Positions 33,312-45,904 of a DNA stretch of 64,000 nt are shown one piece after another. A program made the position numbers and the translations under genes. The DNA lies in the NCBI RefSeq assembly GCF_963678635.1, contig NC_087070.1, forward strand, positions 26,598,057 to 26,662,056, read 5' to 3'. The stretch is from Symsagittifera roscoffensis. Lineage: Eukaryota; Xenacoelomorpha; Acoela; Convolutidae. How positions within the stretch are numbered: position 1 is the first letter of the stretch; each line of letters begins with the position of its first letter. The notes beneath the pieces were generated by a model. The model saw only the letters and a list, made by a program, of their open reading frames with translations. It was not told the origin of the DNA and made no database searches.

Positions 33312-35110
33312 ATGACTTGTTTGAGCTAAACTGAAGTCTGAATTAAAAGAGACTTTGAATTGAAATAGACTGAAATTTGATAATTTATAATCAAAATCTT
33401 TATTTCAAATTCTCCGACACCAATTGATTCAAATTGTTAAAATTAGTTGTCTTTTGCTATTTTTTGACTTATAGATTCACATTTCTTCCTCACTTCATAT
33501 GATTCCTTCTAAGTCAATTTTTAGAAAGATAAATATCTTTTATTATTTTTTGATTCATATAATCAAACTTATCTTTAACTGAAAAACGTTGGAACTGGAA
33601 ATTCAAATTTCGTTTTGGTTTTTTTTTGGATTCTGTGCATTATTCGTCTTAGTTTGTTTGGAATTATATTTTAGCAATTTAGCGTCTTATTGCTCTTCAT
33701 ATATCCGATTTTTGGTAGCAAAATTGAGATGACTGTTTTATCTACGAATATATTTGGCAAATGCTCTATGAGATTCAAAAGGTTAGTTGAATTTGGCTGA
33801 ATGATTTGAAAGGAAACCCTGCATAGAGCTTTCTCAAATCCGAATTGTTCCTTAGGTAATTTAGATTGTTTGATTGCAAACTTGATTTAATCGTTTCTGA
33901 AACTTTTCGCATCTTTTGATCAAGAAAATATGAAAAAAAAGTATTCCCTAAGAAGAAAATAGCCCTAATCCTTCTTTTGTTTCAACAAATAGATTTCTTG
34001 AACAGTTGCAACAAACTTTTTTGGTTTAAATTTAGACTACAGTTTTTTCAACTAATGAGTTCAATAAGTTTTTTCAATTTTCATTTTGTCTTTAAATGTT
34101 TATCTGTGTCTAATATTTTTATTCAACTTATTAGGACAGCAAAATGCAAGTCAAGAAGATCCTAGGCAAAATTTATTTTGAAGATTTTGCCCCAATTTTT
34201 TTTTTGATTTTTTGGGCATAAACGCAAACTTATCCAGTATTTTTAAAAACACTACCTATTTAAATGAAGTATTTAGAACAACTAATCACTGGACTAGTAT
34301 CTAAACTTACACAAGTATCTAGAAGTGGTGGTGTGTTTATCCCTTCTGAGACCATTGGGTTTAGTGGATATGTAGAAAAAAATAATAAACATGATCCTGT
34401 ATATCATTTTATTTTCAGCCATCTCGTGTGAACCTAATGTAAAATTTGGTTGCGACGCAAAAAGTAGTCAGCCTATGCGTTGGCAAAATCGTGAGCCAAT
34501 CAAAATGGGATAATTTTGAACTATGTGTCGGCTGAAACCAATCTTTTCAAATGCAGCGGAGCTGGTGTGAGCAAAACAATGCACGTTTTTAGACCATGAC
34601 TCTTTCAGTTTGATTCACCAAAACAAAAAATTAGGATTTTGATGAAAATTTAAAAGTATTTTCAAGTCAAGTTATCTTTTAATCCCGTAGAGGAATCAGC
34701 GTCATGATTTTGATTTATTTGAGTTATCAGTTTTGCTTACTTTATCAACATCAAAACGTACAATAAACTAATTTAACGCCAACTCTTAGACTGAAAAATT
34801 TAAATTAAAATATTATCAGGAAGCAAAATTTTAACCTAAATTTGAAATGTGCATGAATGAGCCTTATCGATATTCATTTGTTCTTGTTTATTTCAGAGGA
34901 AAAATCCTAGAGAAAGATGAATTTTGCTTGTTAAAGGGTTCTTCAACTTTGTCGTTGTTGATTTTGGTATCTAAATCGAGCTTTTCAACGATGATTACAG
35001 TTATATTTCCTTTTTTTCCAGTTCAGTGTCTACATAATGGCACTCAAAATAGCACTCATCTCTTCCAATTTTTCCGATCTTTCCATTCCTTCCGCTGCAA
35101 ACTCTATGGG
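33312..35110. other. Non-coding spacer between R3 and R4
   Basis: 1.8 kb without any recognised motif, AT-rich with long T and A runs. The same spacer occurs between R5 and R6. Together with the flanking repeats it looks like a non-autonomous LTR element with a non-coding interior. Confidence 0.45.
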
Positions 35111-35981
35111 ACCAGTTCTTAGCTAGAATTTTTAATTGTAATAATAAATATATTTACCTATTCCTATAAAACATTCCTAATTAACCAATCTTATGCCATT
35201 TCTAACCTTTACACTTATTTGTAAGTGCTGAAACTACTTGTAGTTTCAGCACCAGAGCAAATTGAATTAAACTTAGAATACATTTGTTCTCCTTCTGGCA
35301 ACTAACTTGCATAAACCAGTATATACTAGATCTATTGAGACTAGGAGATATAAGAGTAAGATCAAGACCGGTATTAGACTAAGAAAATGCACGAATCTAT
35401 CTGGCCGAAAATAAGATAGACGGTGTACCTTATCTGAAATTACTCAATGAGTATAACTATTTAGTTAATGACTCATCTGATGCGACCAAAAAACTCGAAC
35501 AAGACCTTAACTAACTTAGTTTTAGAAAGAAAGTGATTTTAGAATTAGACAATTGCAAAACTGCAAAAATGTTAGACGGAATAGGAAGTTTATTACAAAT
35601 GTCTCTACGATTCAAAAGATCGCCGCCAATTTTACAAACAATACGAGAAATACCAGGTATTGCGAGAAGACCAAGGACAAGGCAAGATCTACGGTTAAGA
35701 AGAAATCTACCGTTTGACTTCATGATAGTACGACCAAAACCGGAACAAAGCTATGTATTTAGAATCCTTCCCGCAGTAAGTTCAAAATTTCATTTGCTGA
35801 CATGACATTTGAAGAAATCCTTCAGTAGCCTTAATGGTGCTAAACCTACTATTTATGCAAAAACGACTGATAAAAACAACACAAGTCGTTCTCCCCAAAA
35901 AATCTGCAGTAAATTAAAACTTTTTGAATAGAATAATTGATTGAATAAAAATACAAAAATTAGTTAAAATTAAAAATAAAT
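35111..35981 (+). repeat. LTR-like repeat R4 (hybrid, truncated)
   Basis: The first part (35,111 to about 35,570) is nearly identical to R6. From about 35,580 to 35,980 it is instead nearly identical to R3/R5, for example CTCTACGATTCAAAAGATCGCCGCC where R6 has CTACGACTCAATTGATTGCC. It stops at AAAAATAAAT, where R3 and R6 continue for another 390 bp. Confidence 0.8.
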
Positions 35982-37136
35982 TAGGTTTTTACAGCTTTCC
36001 TTTTTGTTAATGGTTTGTGAAAGTTTGTTTGGAAAATAAATTTCGGCATTCTTGTGCTTCGACAGTCTTGTACTGAAACATTTTTATATTCAAATTACAT
36101 AACTTTCTAATTTTTGAAGCTTGCGTGCATCGCCCTGATACGAGCAGTCATGTTATTTTAAATTAAATTGCTCAGTTTCATTGTTCCATGTCTGTGGTTT
36201 ACTTTCATATTACTGGTAGCAATCGGATTTTTTTGGCACTGGGATAAGGCTGGTACCAAACTCTTGTTTTTTTTCTGATTGTGAGCCTGAAAAATACTTA
36301 ATTTTCAAAATTGTTTTTATCCTAGTCAAAACAATTGTATTTGATGGCTAGAGACTTTAGCTATCGCTATCATTTCGCAAGAAACAATTGTGGGATATGG
36401 CGTTGGCGAACAGTTTTTATTGATGTCAACATTGGGTTGAATGACGTCAAGTTTCATCTGCAATGATTAAGTTCAACGTAAGCAATGATTAAAAATGCCA
36501 GTGTAACACCGTTTTTATTGGCTATTGTCGCTTTCAAAAAAAAAGTGTTGTTTTTTGGATTAGCAAGACTAACGCAGGTTTTTTCAAAATCTACTTATTC
36601 TAAGCATGTTTTTATGATAGCTATCAGTAAAATTGGATTTTGAGTACGACTAGTGCTAGTGATTAAAGAGTTGAAATCAGAATCCAGTAATTTCAATTGT
36701 TGTGATAAACTTGTTAGGTAGTTTAAGAGATGAGCCTGCGAGACATGGTTAGTTGCGAGTGAAATGCAGCGCTGTGCCACAAAAACGTAACTTCAGTATA
36801 ACTTTGCCAATGAATCTTACGGGAAAAATTTTGTGAGACAAAAAAACCTATCAGATACCAGCGTGCACAACTGCTAGCAAATCGAACCGATCAACAACCA
36901 ACCCAATATTTTGAAATAACGGCTTCTACACAGAAAAAGTCTGCGAAGTTGAAGTATTCACTAATGACGCGGACGAAAAGTAAGCAGGAAACCAGAAAAA
37001 CAGTTGATGATATACGCAATAAAATCCTGAAATAGAAGGGTCCAGGTGATTGTCCAGATCTTTGGAGGGATTTATGTTCTTTCTAATTATGTCAACAATT
37101 TCCCGGAACCTATTTTTGAGCATTCAGTGATCTCCA

Positions 37137-37467
37137 GCACTGACAGAAATGGTTTCCGGTCGATTTAAATTGATTTTAAATCGATTTTAAATCGATCCAA
37201 ATCAATTAACCATGTACATTTTACGAACTTAAAGAGATTTTAAATCAATTTTTTATGCTACAATACGCTATGGATGAAAAATGGAAGATGATAGGCAAGA
37301 AGTAAATGCAATAAAAATTTGAAACTGATAAAACTCGATTTATGATCCAAACCAATCATCATCTTTTTTTATTTAATCTTCGTACTTTTTTATACTAAAA
37401 TTGATCTAATTTTATTCAACGTACTTTTTTCATACTAAAATCGATCCTAATCCATTTTTGTCAGTGC
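37137..37467. mobile_element. Short inverted-repeat element (MITE-like), block B
   Basis: Identical in layout to 31,605-31,935, with the same GCACTGACA ends. It is present because it lies within the duplicated block, not because of an independent insertion. Confidence 0.55.
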
Positions 37468-37573
37468 GGGCTGGTTGAAAACGGTGAAACATTAAGGCGT
37501 CTGAGTGGTTCACTGGCTTAAAGTGTAGCAAAGATAAAACCCGTAGCCAGTGGTCAGTGCAGAGCACATTGGA

Positions 37574-38840
37574 ACCAGTTCTAAACTAAAACTTATAATT
37601 GGTTATAAATATAATTCTCTATTCCTATAAAATAGTCCTAACTAACCAATCATTTTCCATCTCTAACCTTCACACTTATTTGTAAGTGCTGGAACTAATT
37701 GTAGTTTCAGCACCAGAACAATTTGAATTAAACTTAGAATACAGTTGTTCTCCTTCTGGAAACTAAATCGCATAAACCAGTATACACTAGATCTATTGAG
37801 ACTAGGAGATATAAGAGTAAGATTAAGATCGGTTTTAGACTAAGAAGTTGCACGAATCTATCCGGCCGAAAATAAGATAGTGTGACGAGCAGACGGTTTA
37901 CTTTATCTGAAATTACTCTATTAGTTTAACCAAATAGGTAATAACTCATCTGATGCGACCAAAACACTCGAACAAAACCTTAACTAACTTAGATTTAGAA
38001 AAAGAGATTTTAGAATTAGACAATTGCAAAACTGCAAAAATGTTAGACGGAATAGGAAGTTTATTAGAAATGTCTCTACGATTCAAAAGATCGCCGCCAA
38101 TTTTACAAACAATACGAGAAATACCAGGTATTGCGAGAAGACCAAGGACAAGGCACGATCTACGGTTAAGAAGAAATCTACCGTTTGACTTCATGATAGT
38201 ACGACCAAAACCGGAACAAAGCTATGTATTTAGAATCCTTCCCGCAGTAAGTTCAAAATTTCATTTGCTGACATGACATTTGAAGAAATCCTTCAGTAAC
38301 CTTAATGGTGCTAAACCTACTATTTATGCAAAAACGACTGATAAAAACAACACAAGTCGTTCTCCCCAAAAAATCTGCAGTAAATTAAAACTTTTTGAAT
38401 AGAATAATTTATTGAATAAAAATACAAAAATTAGTTAAAATTAAAAATAAATGATAGTTTTAATAATCTATACACATCATTTCCTCATCCCAGCTTCATC
38501 ACCTAAAAATAACAGCTAAATTTTAAAACACTAACATCATCTAAACTTTAATCTTAAACCTTTTCCAACTTAAACTTTCCCCTTAAATCTTATCAAGGCT
38601 TATCCTTGTTTTCTCTTATATTATCTTAACTTAAGTAACAGATCATCAAGGCTTTCCTTGGGTTTTTAAAGTCAGTTATATTAAATTTCTTTAACTTCTG
38701 ATCATCAAGGCTTCCCTTGAGTCAAACAGAACAATTTTTGTTCTCCCTTTTCCACGTTTTTAAAGTGTCTAACGACCTCAAACGTCGGTTCACTGCCCAA
38801 CCCCTATCAACGAGCCAGGACTTATAGAATTTTTGAAAGA
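37574..38840 (+). repeat. LTR-like repeat R5
   Basis: Near-identical to R3. It carries the longest open version of the internal frame, 107 codons at 37,953-38,276 (MRPKHSNKTLTNLDLEKEIL to VSSKFHLLT), rich in Arg, Pro and Ile. That frame has no recognised domain and may be only a conserved part of the LTR. Confidence 0.7.
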
Positions 38841-40695
38841 AATGATTTGTTTGAGCTAAACTGAAGTCTGAATTAAAAGAGACTTTGAATTGAAATAGAC
38901 TGAAATTTGATAATTTATAATCAAAATCTTTATTTCAAATTCTCCGACACCAATTGATTCAAATTGTTAAAATTAGTTGTCTTTTGCTATTTTTTGACTT
39001 ATAGATTCACATTTCTTCCTCACTTCATATGATTCCTTCTAAGTCAATTTTTAGAAAGATAAATATCTTTTATTATTTTTTGATTCATATAATCAAACTT
39101 ATCTTTAACTGAAAAACGTTGGAACTGGAAATTCAAATTTCGTTTTGGTTTTTTTTTGGTTTCTGTGCATTATTCGTCTTAGTTTGTTTGGAATTATATT
39201 TTAGCAATTTAGCGTCTTATTGCTCTTCATATATCAGATTTTTGGTAGCAAAATTGAGATGACTGTTTTACCTACGAATATATTTGGCAAATGCTCTATG
39301 AGATTCAAAAGGTTAGTTGAATTTGGCTGAATGATTTGAAAGGAAACCCTGCATAGAGCTTTCTCAAATCCGAATTGTTCCTTAGGTAATTTAGATTGTT
39401 TGATTGCAAACTTGATTTAATCGTTTCTGAAACTTTTCGCATCTTTTGATCAAGAAAATATGAAAAAAAAGTATTCCCTAAGAAGAAAATAGCCCTAATC
39501 CTTCTTTTGTTTCGACAAATAGATTTCTTGAACAGTTGCAACAAACTTTTTTGGTTTAATTTTAGACTACAGTTTTTTCAACTAATGAGTTCAATAAGTT
39601 TTTTCAATTTTCATTCTGTCTTTAAATGTTTATCTGTGTCTAATATTTTTATTCAACTTATTAGGACAGCAAAATGCAAGTCAAGAAGATCCTAGGCAAA
39701 ATTTATTTTGAAGATTTTGCCCCAATTTTTTTTTGATTTTTTGGGCATAAACGCAAACTCAAGAGCTAGTTGCCAAAAACTAAACTTATCCAGTATTTTA
39801 AAAAATACTACCTATTTAAATGAAGTATTTAGAACAACTAATCACTGGACTAGTATCTAAACTTACACAAGTATCTAGAAGTGGTGGTGTGTTTATCCCT
39901 TCTGAGACCATTGGGTTTAGTGGATATGTAGAAAAAAATAATAAACATGATCCTGTATATCATTTTATTTTCAGCCATCTCGTGTGAACCTAATGTAAAA
40001 TTTGGTTGCGACGCAAAAAGTAGTAAGCCTATGCGTTGGCAAAATCGTGAGCCAATCAAAATGAGATAATTTTGAACTATGTGTCGGCTGAAACCAATCT
40101 TTTCAAATGCAGCGGAGCTGGTGTGAGCAAAACAATGCACGTTTTTAGACCCTGACTCTTTCAGTTTGATTCACCAAAACGAAAAATTAGGATTTTGATG
40201 AAAATTTAAAAGTGTGACTGGAAATTGTTCAGACAATTGAGTATTTTCAAGTCAAGTTATCTTTTAATCCCGTAGAGGAATCAGCGTCATGATTTTGATT
40301 TATTTGAGTTATCAGTTTTGCTTACTTTATCAACATCAAAACGTACAATAAACTAATTTAACGCCAACTCTTAGACTGAAAAATTTAAATTAAAATATTA
40401 TCAGGAAGCAAAATTTTAACCTAAATTTGAAATGTGCATGAATGAGCCTTATCGATATTCATTTGTTCTTGTTTATTTCAGAGAAAAAATCCTAGAGAAA
40501 GATGAGTTTTGCTTGTTAAAGGGTTCTTCAACTTTGTCGTTGTTGATTTTGGTATCTAAATCGAGCTTTTCAACGATGATTACAATTATATTTCCTTTTT
40601 TTCCAGTTCAGTGTCTACATAATGGCACTCAAAATAGCACTCATCTCTTCCAATTTTTCCGATCTTTCCATTCCTTCCGCTGCAAACTCTATGGG
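38841..40695. other. Non-coding spacer between R5 and R6
   Basis: Same sequence as the R3-R4 spacer, with two extra short segments (near 39,765, AAGAGCTAGTTGCC; near 40,215, GTGACTGGAAATTG). No coding motif was recognised. Confidence 0.45.
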
Positions 40696-41945
40696 ACCAG
40701 TTCTTAGCTAGAATTTTTAATTGTAATAATAAATATAATTACCTATTCCTATAAAACATTCCTAATTAACCAATCTTATGCCATTTCTAACCTTTACACT
40801 TATTTGTAAGTGCTGAAACTACTTGTAGTTTCAGCACCAGAGCAAATTGAATTAAACTTAGAATACATTTGTTCTCCTTCTGGCAACTAACTTGCATAAA
40901 CCAGTATATACTAGATCTATTGAGACTAGGAGATATAAGAGTAAGATCAAGACCGGTATTAGACTAAGAAAATGCACGAATCTATCTGGCCGAAAATAAG
41001 ATAGACGGTGTACCTTATCTGAAATTACTCAATGAGTACAACTATTTAGTTAATGACTCATCTGATGCGACCAAAAAACTCGAACAAGACCTTAACTAAC
41101 TTAGTTTTAGAAAGAAAGTGATTTTAGAATTAGACAATTGCAAAACTGCAAAAATGTTAGACGGAATAGAAAATTTATTAGAAATGTATCTACGACTCAA
41201 TTGATTGCCGCCAATTTCGCAAACAAAACGAGAAATACCAGGTATTGCGAGAAGACCAAGGTCAAGGCACGATCTACAATTAAGAAGAAACCTACCCATT
41301 GACTTCATGATAGTACGACCGAAACCGGAACAAGGCTATGTATTTAGAATCCTTCCCGCAGTAAATTTAAACTTTCATTTAACTTTTCAGAAATTTTTCA
41401 GTAACCTTAATGGTGCTAAACCTACTATTTATACAATAACGACTGATAAAACAACACAAGTCGTTCTCCCCAAAAATCTGCAGTAAATTAAAACACTTTG
41501 AGTAGACTAATTTATTGAATAAAAATACAAAAATTGGTTAAAATGAAAAATAAATGATAGTTTTAATAATCTATACACATCATTTCCTCATCCCAGCTTC
41601 ATCACCTAAAAATAACAGCTAATTTCAAAACACTAACATCATCTAAACTTTAATCTTAAACCTTTTCCAACTTAAACTTTCCCCTTAAATCTTATCAAGG
41701 CTTATCCTTGTTTTCTCTTATATTATCTTAACTTAAGTAACAGATCATCAAGGCTTTCCTTGGGTTTTTAAAGTCAGTTATATTAATTTTCTTTAACTTC
41801 TGATCATCAAGGCTTCCCTTGAGTCAAACATAACAATTTTTTTTCTCTCTTTTTCACGTTTTTAAAGTGTCTAACGACCTCAAACGTCAATTCACTACCC
41901 AACCCTTATTAACAACCCAGAATTTATAGAAGATTTTGAAAGAAC
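40696..41945 (+). repeat. LTR-like repeat R6 (5' LTR of copy 3)
   Basis: It starts at ACCAGTTCTTAGC and remains alignable to R3/R5 until about GAAAGAA at 41,943. Beyond that point it continues into a leader shared with copy 1 (GGTTACTCATCCTT at about 41,980 versus the minus strand near 13,320), which places it directly upstream of gag. An A/T-rich sequence follows; no standard primer-binding site was recognised. Confidence 0.65.
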
Positions 41946-42680
41946 TAACCATTTTAATTAAAATAAACAGTGAAGAACTTCGGTTACTCATCCTTTACTC
42001 GATCTCTTCCTCTTAGATAACCCAGGCTAAAACACTTAAACTAGTATCTAAAATAGTATCTAACGATCTACTGGCGTTCTAATTATACCTGAACCTTGTG
42101 GATTGGTTAAATATTCTCCAACATTGGATCACAAATCACAACCCCTCAGTAGGATTAGGTAAGTCTATTTTAAGTTAGAACTTAGCCATGAGAAACTAAA
42201 AAATCATTCTCACGATTTGATATACTACTCTCTCTCTCTCCAATCCATCAAACCAAGACAATCTATGCCCCAAATTAAGATAACCACACCAAACCCGTAA
42301 GGACTAACTTATTAAGAAAACAAAAAACCTTTATTGCATCCATCATCCTAAACCTTATGTTATGAGATAATCTAGGTAACAAACAAACATTCGTAATACA
42401 TAATTGTTTAATTAAAAACGAAAGATACGACCTTGTATTCACACCACACCGACAAACAATAGGATATGCTAGATCAAAAAGACAAACACGAAAAAACACA
42501 ATCATAATAAAACAAAAACAGATTATCAGAAAACGCTTTTCAAAATCAAGAAACGCAGTCTCAGATTCAGACACAAACACAAAACAGGATCAGATACAAA
42601 CACAAACACAAAACTTCAAGATTTGAAAGACTCAATAAACATAAACCACCCTATCGATGACCAAATATAGTTTTCCGACT
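41946..42680 (+). other. Leader / 5' untranslated region of copy 3
   Basis: Shared in pieces with copy 1 on the minus strand (13,330-12,960). It includes a CT-rich stretch at 42,228-42,242. An open run of about 86 codons (42,367-42,625), basic and Gln-rich with a QTQTQ end, may be the start of gag or chance. Confidence 0.4.
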
Positions 42681-44350
42681 CAGAAGCCACAACACCATCA
42701 TCAAATAAAAGAAAATGCTAAATAAAAAAGTCTTATATTAACAATCCAATGCGTTTTTTTAATTGGAATCAACCAATAAAGTATAATGAATGTTACACAC
42801 TAACAGTTTTACAATATAAAACATGATTGAGTACAACGAAAGTTTTGATGATAACTCGATACTCCCATTTTTCATAAAAAACCACAAAATGATCCCTCCC
42901 GAGGACAAGTAGAGTTCTGTTATAACGTAAAAAGAAAACGACAAATTCTTGACCACTATCTCAAATATATATGTAATATCACATCATATTATGGTATATT
43001 TACAATCAAAATTGCATCACCAAATCCAAATCACAAAAAACACCAAAAATAAACAGACAATATAGTTATAGAATTCTCAAAAACTTTACAGATTATAAAA
43101 AAATATATACAACAGCAAAATTCACAAAGAGCAAATTCAATATTCACAAACGATGTATTTTCAATCATTTATAGCTATCTATCCATACTAGAACCATAAG
43201 AAACACAAGGTGACTCACCAACTCAAACATCTCGACATACAGCTGTAAATCAAGAAAGAAGTATTTTCTCAAAATTTTTAAATACAATCCGTGAAAACCT
43301 CACTAATAATGATATATCACAAAATGTTAGACACAATCTCAAATTCAAAAAGTATCATTCAAAAATGGTGGAACTATTGCCGTAGATACGCACACAGCAT
43401 TGCTGAATATAGACAAAAACATCAAGATAGTCAGAACAAACCACAAAAATATAGAGAACCAAATAAATTTTTTTATCAATACATGAAAAAAGACCAAAAC
43501 CTACCGAACAAAAACATTCACCGTAACAATAGTTGAGGGAAACCACTTACTGATAACTATAATACCTCTAGACAACAACCAAGCTATAGATATAAATTTC
43601 GTGGAAGATCTCCAGATCAAAGAAAATCACGACATTTCTCACAAAATAGATAAAAGATCAAATTCAAATAGACGCAACTACTCAAATTATAATAGAAAGG
43701 GTTCAAACTCAAGCCCCTGAAACAGATATCATTCAAACGATCGTTCTAGAAACTCCTCATGCAATAGAAACATAAATTTTTCAAACAATAGGAACAGAAA
43801 ATATCAATATAACAGATCACGAAACTATTCATACAATAGATCAAACTATAATAATTATAACAATAGAACACGTGAAAATTCTCAGAATAGAAATTCAAGT
43901 TATCGAAATCGACAAAGGAATTTTTCTAAATCACCCCAAAGAAATATTACATAATATCAAAATTCACAACAAAACTATAGAAGTAGTACACCTAAGCATC
44001 AAAGACAAATTAACCAAGTACGATCAACTGAGGAAACTCAATCAGAACCTCCCGGTATTGATAACACAGAAACCAAAAAATAATACATAAATCATGTAAG
44101 TTGCAAATCCGCAGACGATAAGACACACACAGAAAATACGCTTTCAATAAAGATGCTTCAGATTAAAAATGAATACGAAACACAATTAGAATCGAATTAT
44201 TACCAAAACAATAATGATCATTTCCAAAACCTTGATAATATTCCAAAAACAACAGATTATACTGAACAAGAACTAAAAGGAAGTTCAAGCACAAACTAAA
44301 TAAACCAAAATACATCAAATAAATTACAAATAGCCAAGGAAAAAAATTTG
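42681..44350 (+). pseudogene. Gag with nucleocapsid-like tail, copy 3
   Basis: The most recognisable part is 43,291-43,536: KWWNYCRRYAHSIAEYRQKH resembles a degraded CCHC knuckle (last Cys replaced by Tyr), followed by FYQYMKKDQNLPNKN, shared with copy 1. Downstream, 43,560-43,870 is Arg/Ser/Asn-rich as in RNA-binding tails, and 43,872-44,090 carries the gag-protease linker (IKDKLTKYDQLRKLNQ). The capsid segment seen in copy 1 was not found here; it may be deleted or too diverged. Confidence 0.5.
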
Positions 44351-44390
44351 GACAATCCCACTTCTTTTAGAAAGTCCAAAAAGTAAAGAT

Positions 44391-44700
44391 TTTCAATCAC
44401 CAGACCTCGAAATTGATTTTTTACTAGACTCAGGAGCACATCCAAATTTAAAATCTAAATTTAATACCCACTTCACATCCAAATTTAATACCCTCAAAAA
44501 CCTCAAACAAACTAGCTACAGCACAAGGATCAAGTTTTCCCACTCAAACAATGGAACAGAATAAACTTTTAAGCAAACCATTCAAAAAAATATTCCACAT
44601 CACAGATATAAAACACAAAATTGTTGAATACCATTTATTACTAAATAAAATCACACTATTATTATTTTAAACCGCAAAATACATAATAAAGACAAATATA
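44391..44700 (+). pseudogene. Aspartic protease remnant, copy 3
   Basis: EIDFLLDSGAHPNLKSKFN is read at about 44,408-44,464, with the DSGA active-site motif at about 44,427-44,438. A tandem repeat of the CACATCCAAATTTAA string follows at 44,437-44,490, a small local duplication. Later sequence is broken by stops. Confidence 0.7.
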
Positions 44701-45092
44701 CAAGAATAAAAAACTCATCACTTTCATTCTTCCAAAGACTAAATAAACAACCGCCATTTTTTCCAAATTCTTTCTTATATATAACCAAAAATGAAAACAC
44801 CTGAAACCACTAGCAGGATATGTGTTATAACTTTTCAGCAAGTCAAGTCTATCAATATAACATTCAGCAGAACAAACAAGATATCTAATTATCAGACCTT
44901 GAATTCAAGCCAATTACAATAATTCTCCATACAAAACAAAATTACCTCTAGTACTTCTAGGTTATCTGGAAACAAATGCAACAAATTCTCCCCGAATGGA
45001 AGTAGCATATGGATTAAATACTATTTTGAATTTATTAGATATATGTCAATCAACAATTCCTAATGAATAATTATCAATTAATAATCTAAAAA

Positions 45093-45904
45093 GTGATAAA
45101 AAACGGAACACATACCACTTTTTTTGAAATACCTTATTTTAAACCATCATTTCAGATATCAAAATGTACAACTGAACAACAAAAATTCCTTACAATGTTC
45201 AAATTTCAACACTCTCAAAGTACACAAAAAGAGTTTGAACAAAAAGCCGAACTACTACTAAAATACCCTCATATACTACTAAATGGCCTACGGCACATCT
45301 AAATTTGATGATGGAAAAGTAAACTCACCACTACACCTATCTCTGAAACCTGACTCATTTTTCAAAAAACAACAAGCAAGTAAAGTACCAATTCACTTGC
45401 AAGATAGTGTCAATAGATAACTAGACAAACTAGAACAATATGAAATTATTTCCCCAGTAAATAAAAAAGAACAACCAAAAGGAAACACATTCATAAATGC
45501 CATTATTATTTTAGCTAAAGGAGAATCATTAAAAACTGATTTAGGCGCAAGATACCTCAATTCACTCATTGATGAACCTAAATATAATTGGCCCTTAAAA
45601 CCAATTCAAGTAATTCTCACAAAAATAAACGGAAAATACTTCACAACAGCTGACATGAACAGTGCATACAATCAAATGCCACTAGATGAACAATCAGGAC
45701 GTTTAACGCAATTCGTTAGTGGAAACCAACAAAACGAATTTAATAAACATTTCCATGGAATCTCCATAGCACCAGCCGCATTCTCAGCATTTATGAAGAA
45801 AATTTTTCCACCACTCAGTCTCAGCAAAAATGTCATAACATATTTAGACGATGTTTTTAGCAATAACAGACAAAAGCTAAATGTTTAATGCCTTAGATAA
45901 ATAT
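45093..45904 (+). pseudogene. Reverse transcriptase, copy 3 (up to the array)
   Basis: An open piece at 45,093-45,302 is the protease-RT linker (FKFQHSQSTQKEFEQ, LLLKYPHILL). After stops, motifs follow: NTFINAIIILAKGESLK and LGARYLNSLIDEPKYN (about 45,487-45,590), DMNSAYNQMPLDEQSGRLTQ (45,652-45,711), APAAFSAFMKKIF (about 45,770), and the catalytic VITYLDDVF at about 45,832-45,858. Frame changes occur before and after. It enters the first array unit directly at about 45,905. Confidence 0.9.

Larger units (their letters stand above)
30560..36091. repeat. Tandem 5.5 kb block, copy A
   Basis: From AAATTACATAACTTTC (30,560) this block is nearly identical to 36,092 onward, with an offset of 5,532 bp for the first 3.4 kb. 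The offset rises to 5,585 after two insertions in copy B (near 39,765 and 40,215). The block holds, in order, unassigned DNA, a short inverted-repeat element, LTR-like repeat R3, a 1.8 kb spacer and LTR-like repeat R4. The last 110 bp (35,982-36,091) have no partner because the matching place is in the gap. Confidence 0.9.
36092..41170. repeat. Tandem 5.5 kb block, copy B
   Basis: Partner of block A, with only scattered substitutions and two small insertions. Similarity to A continues into R6 up to about 41,170, after which A switches to R3-type sequence. The high identity means the duplication is either recent or an artefact of assembling two haplotypes end to end. Confidence 0.9.

Noticed and set aside
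34847-35122. 91-codon frame repeated at 40,432-40,707
   Set aside because: Present twice only because the 5.5 kb block is duplicated; no domain or codon-level constraint can be shown from two near-identical copies.
42228-42242. CT microsatellite
   Set aside because: Too short to be informative; part of a pyrimidine-rich leader.
42275-42580. 101-codon minus-strand frame
   Set aside because: Hydrophobic by chance on the antisense strand of the copy 3 leader; no partner in other copies.
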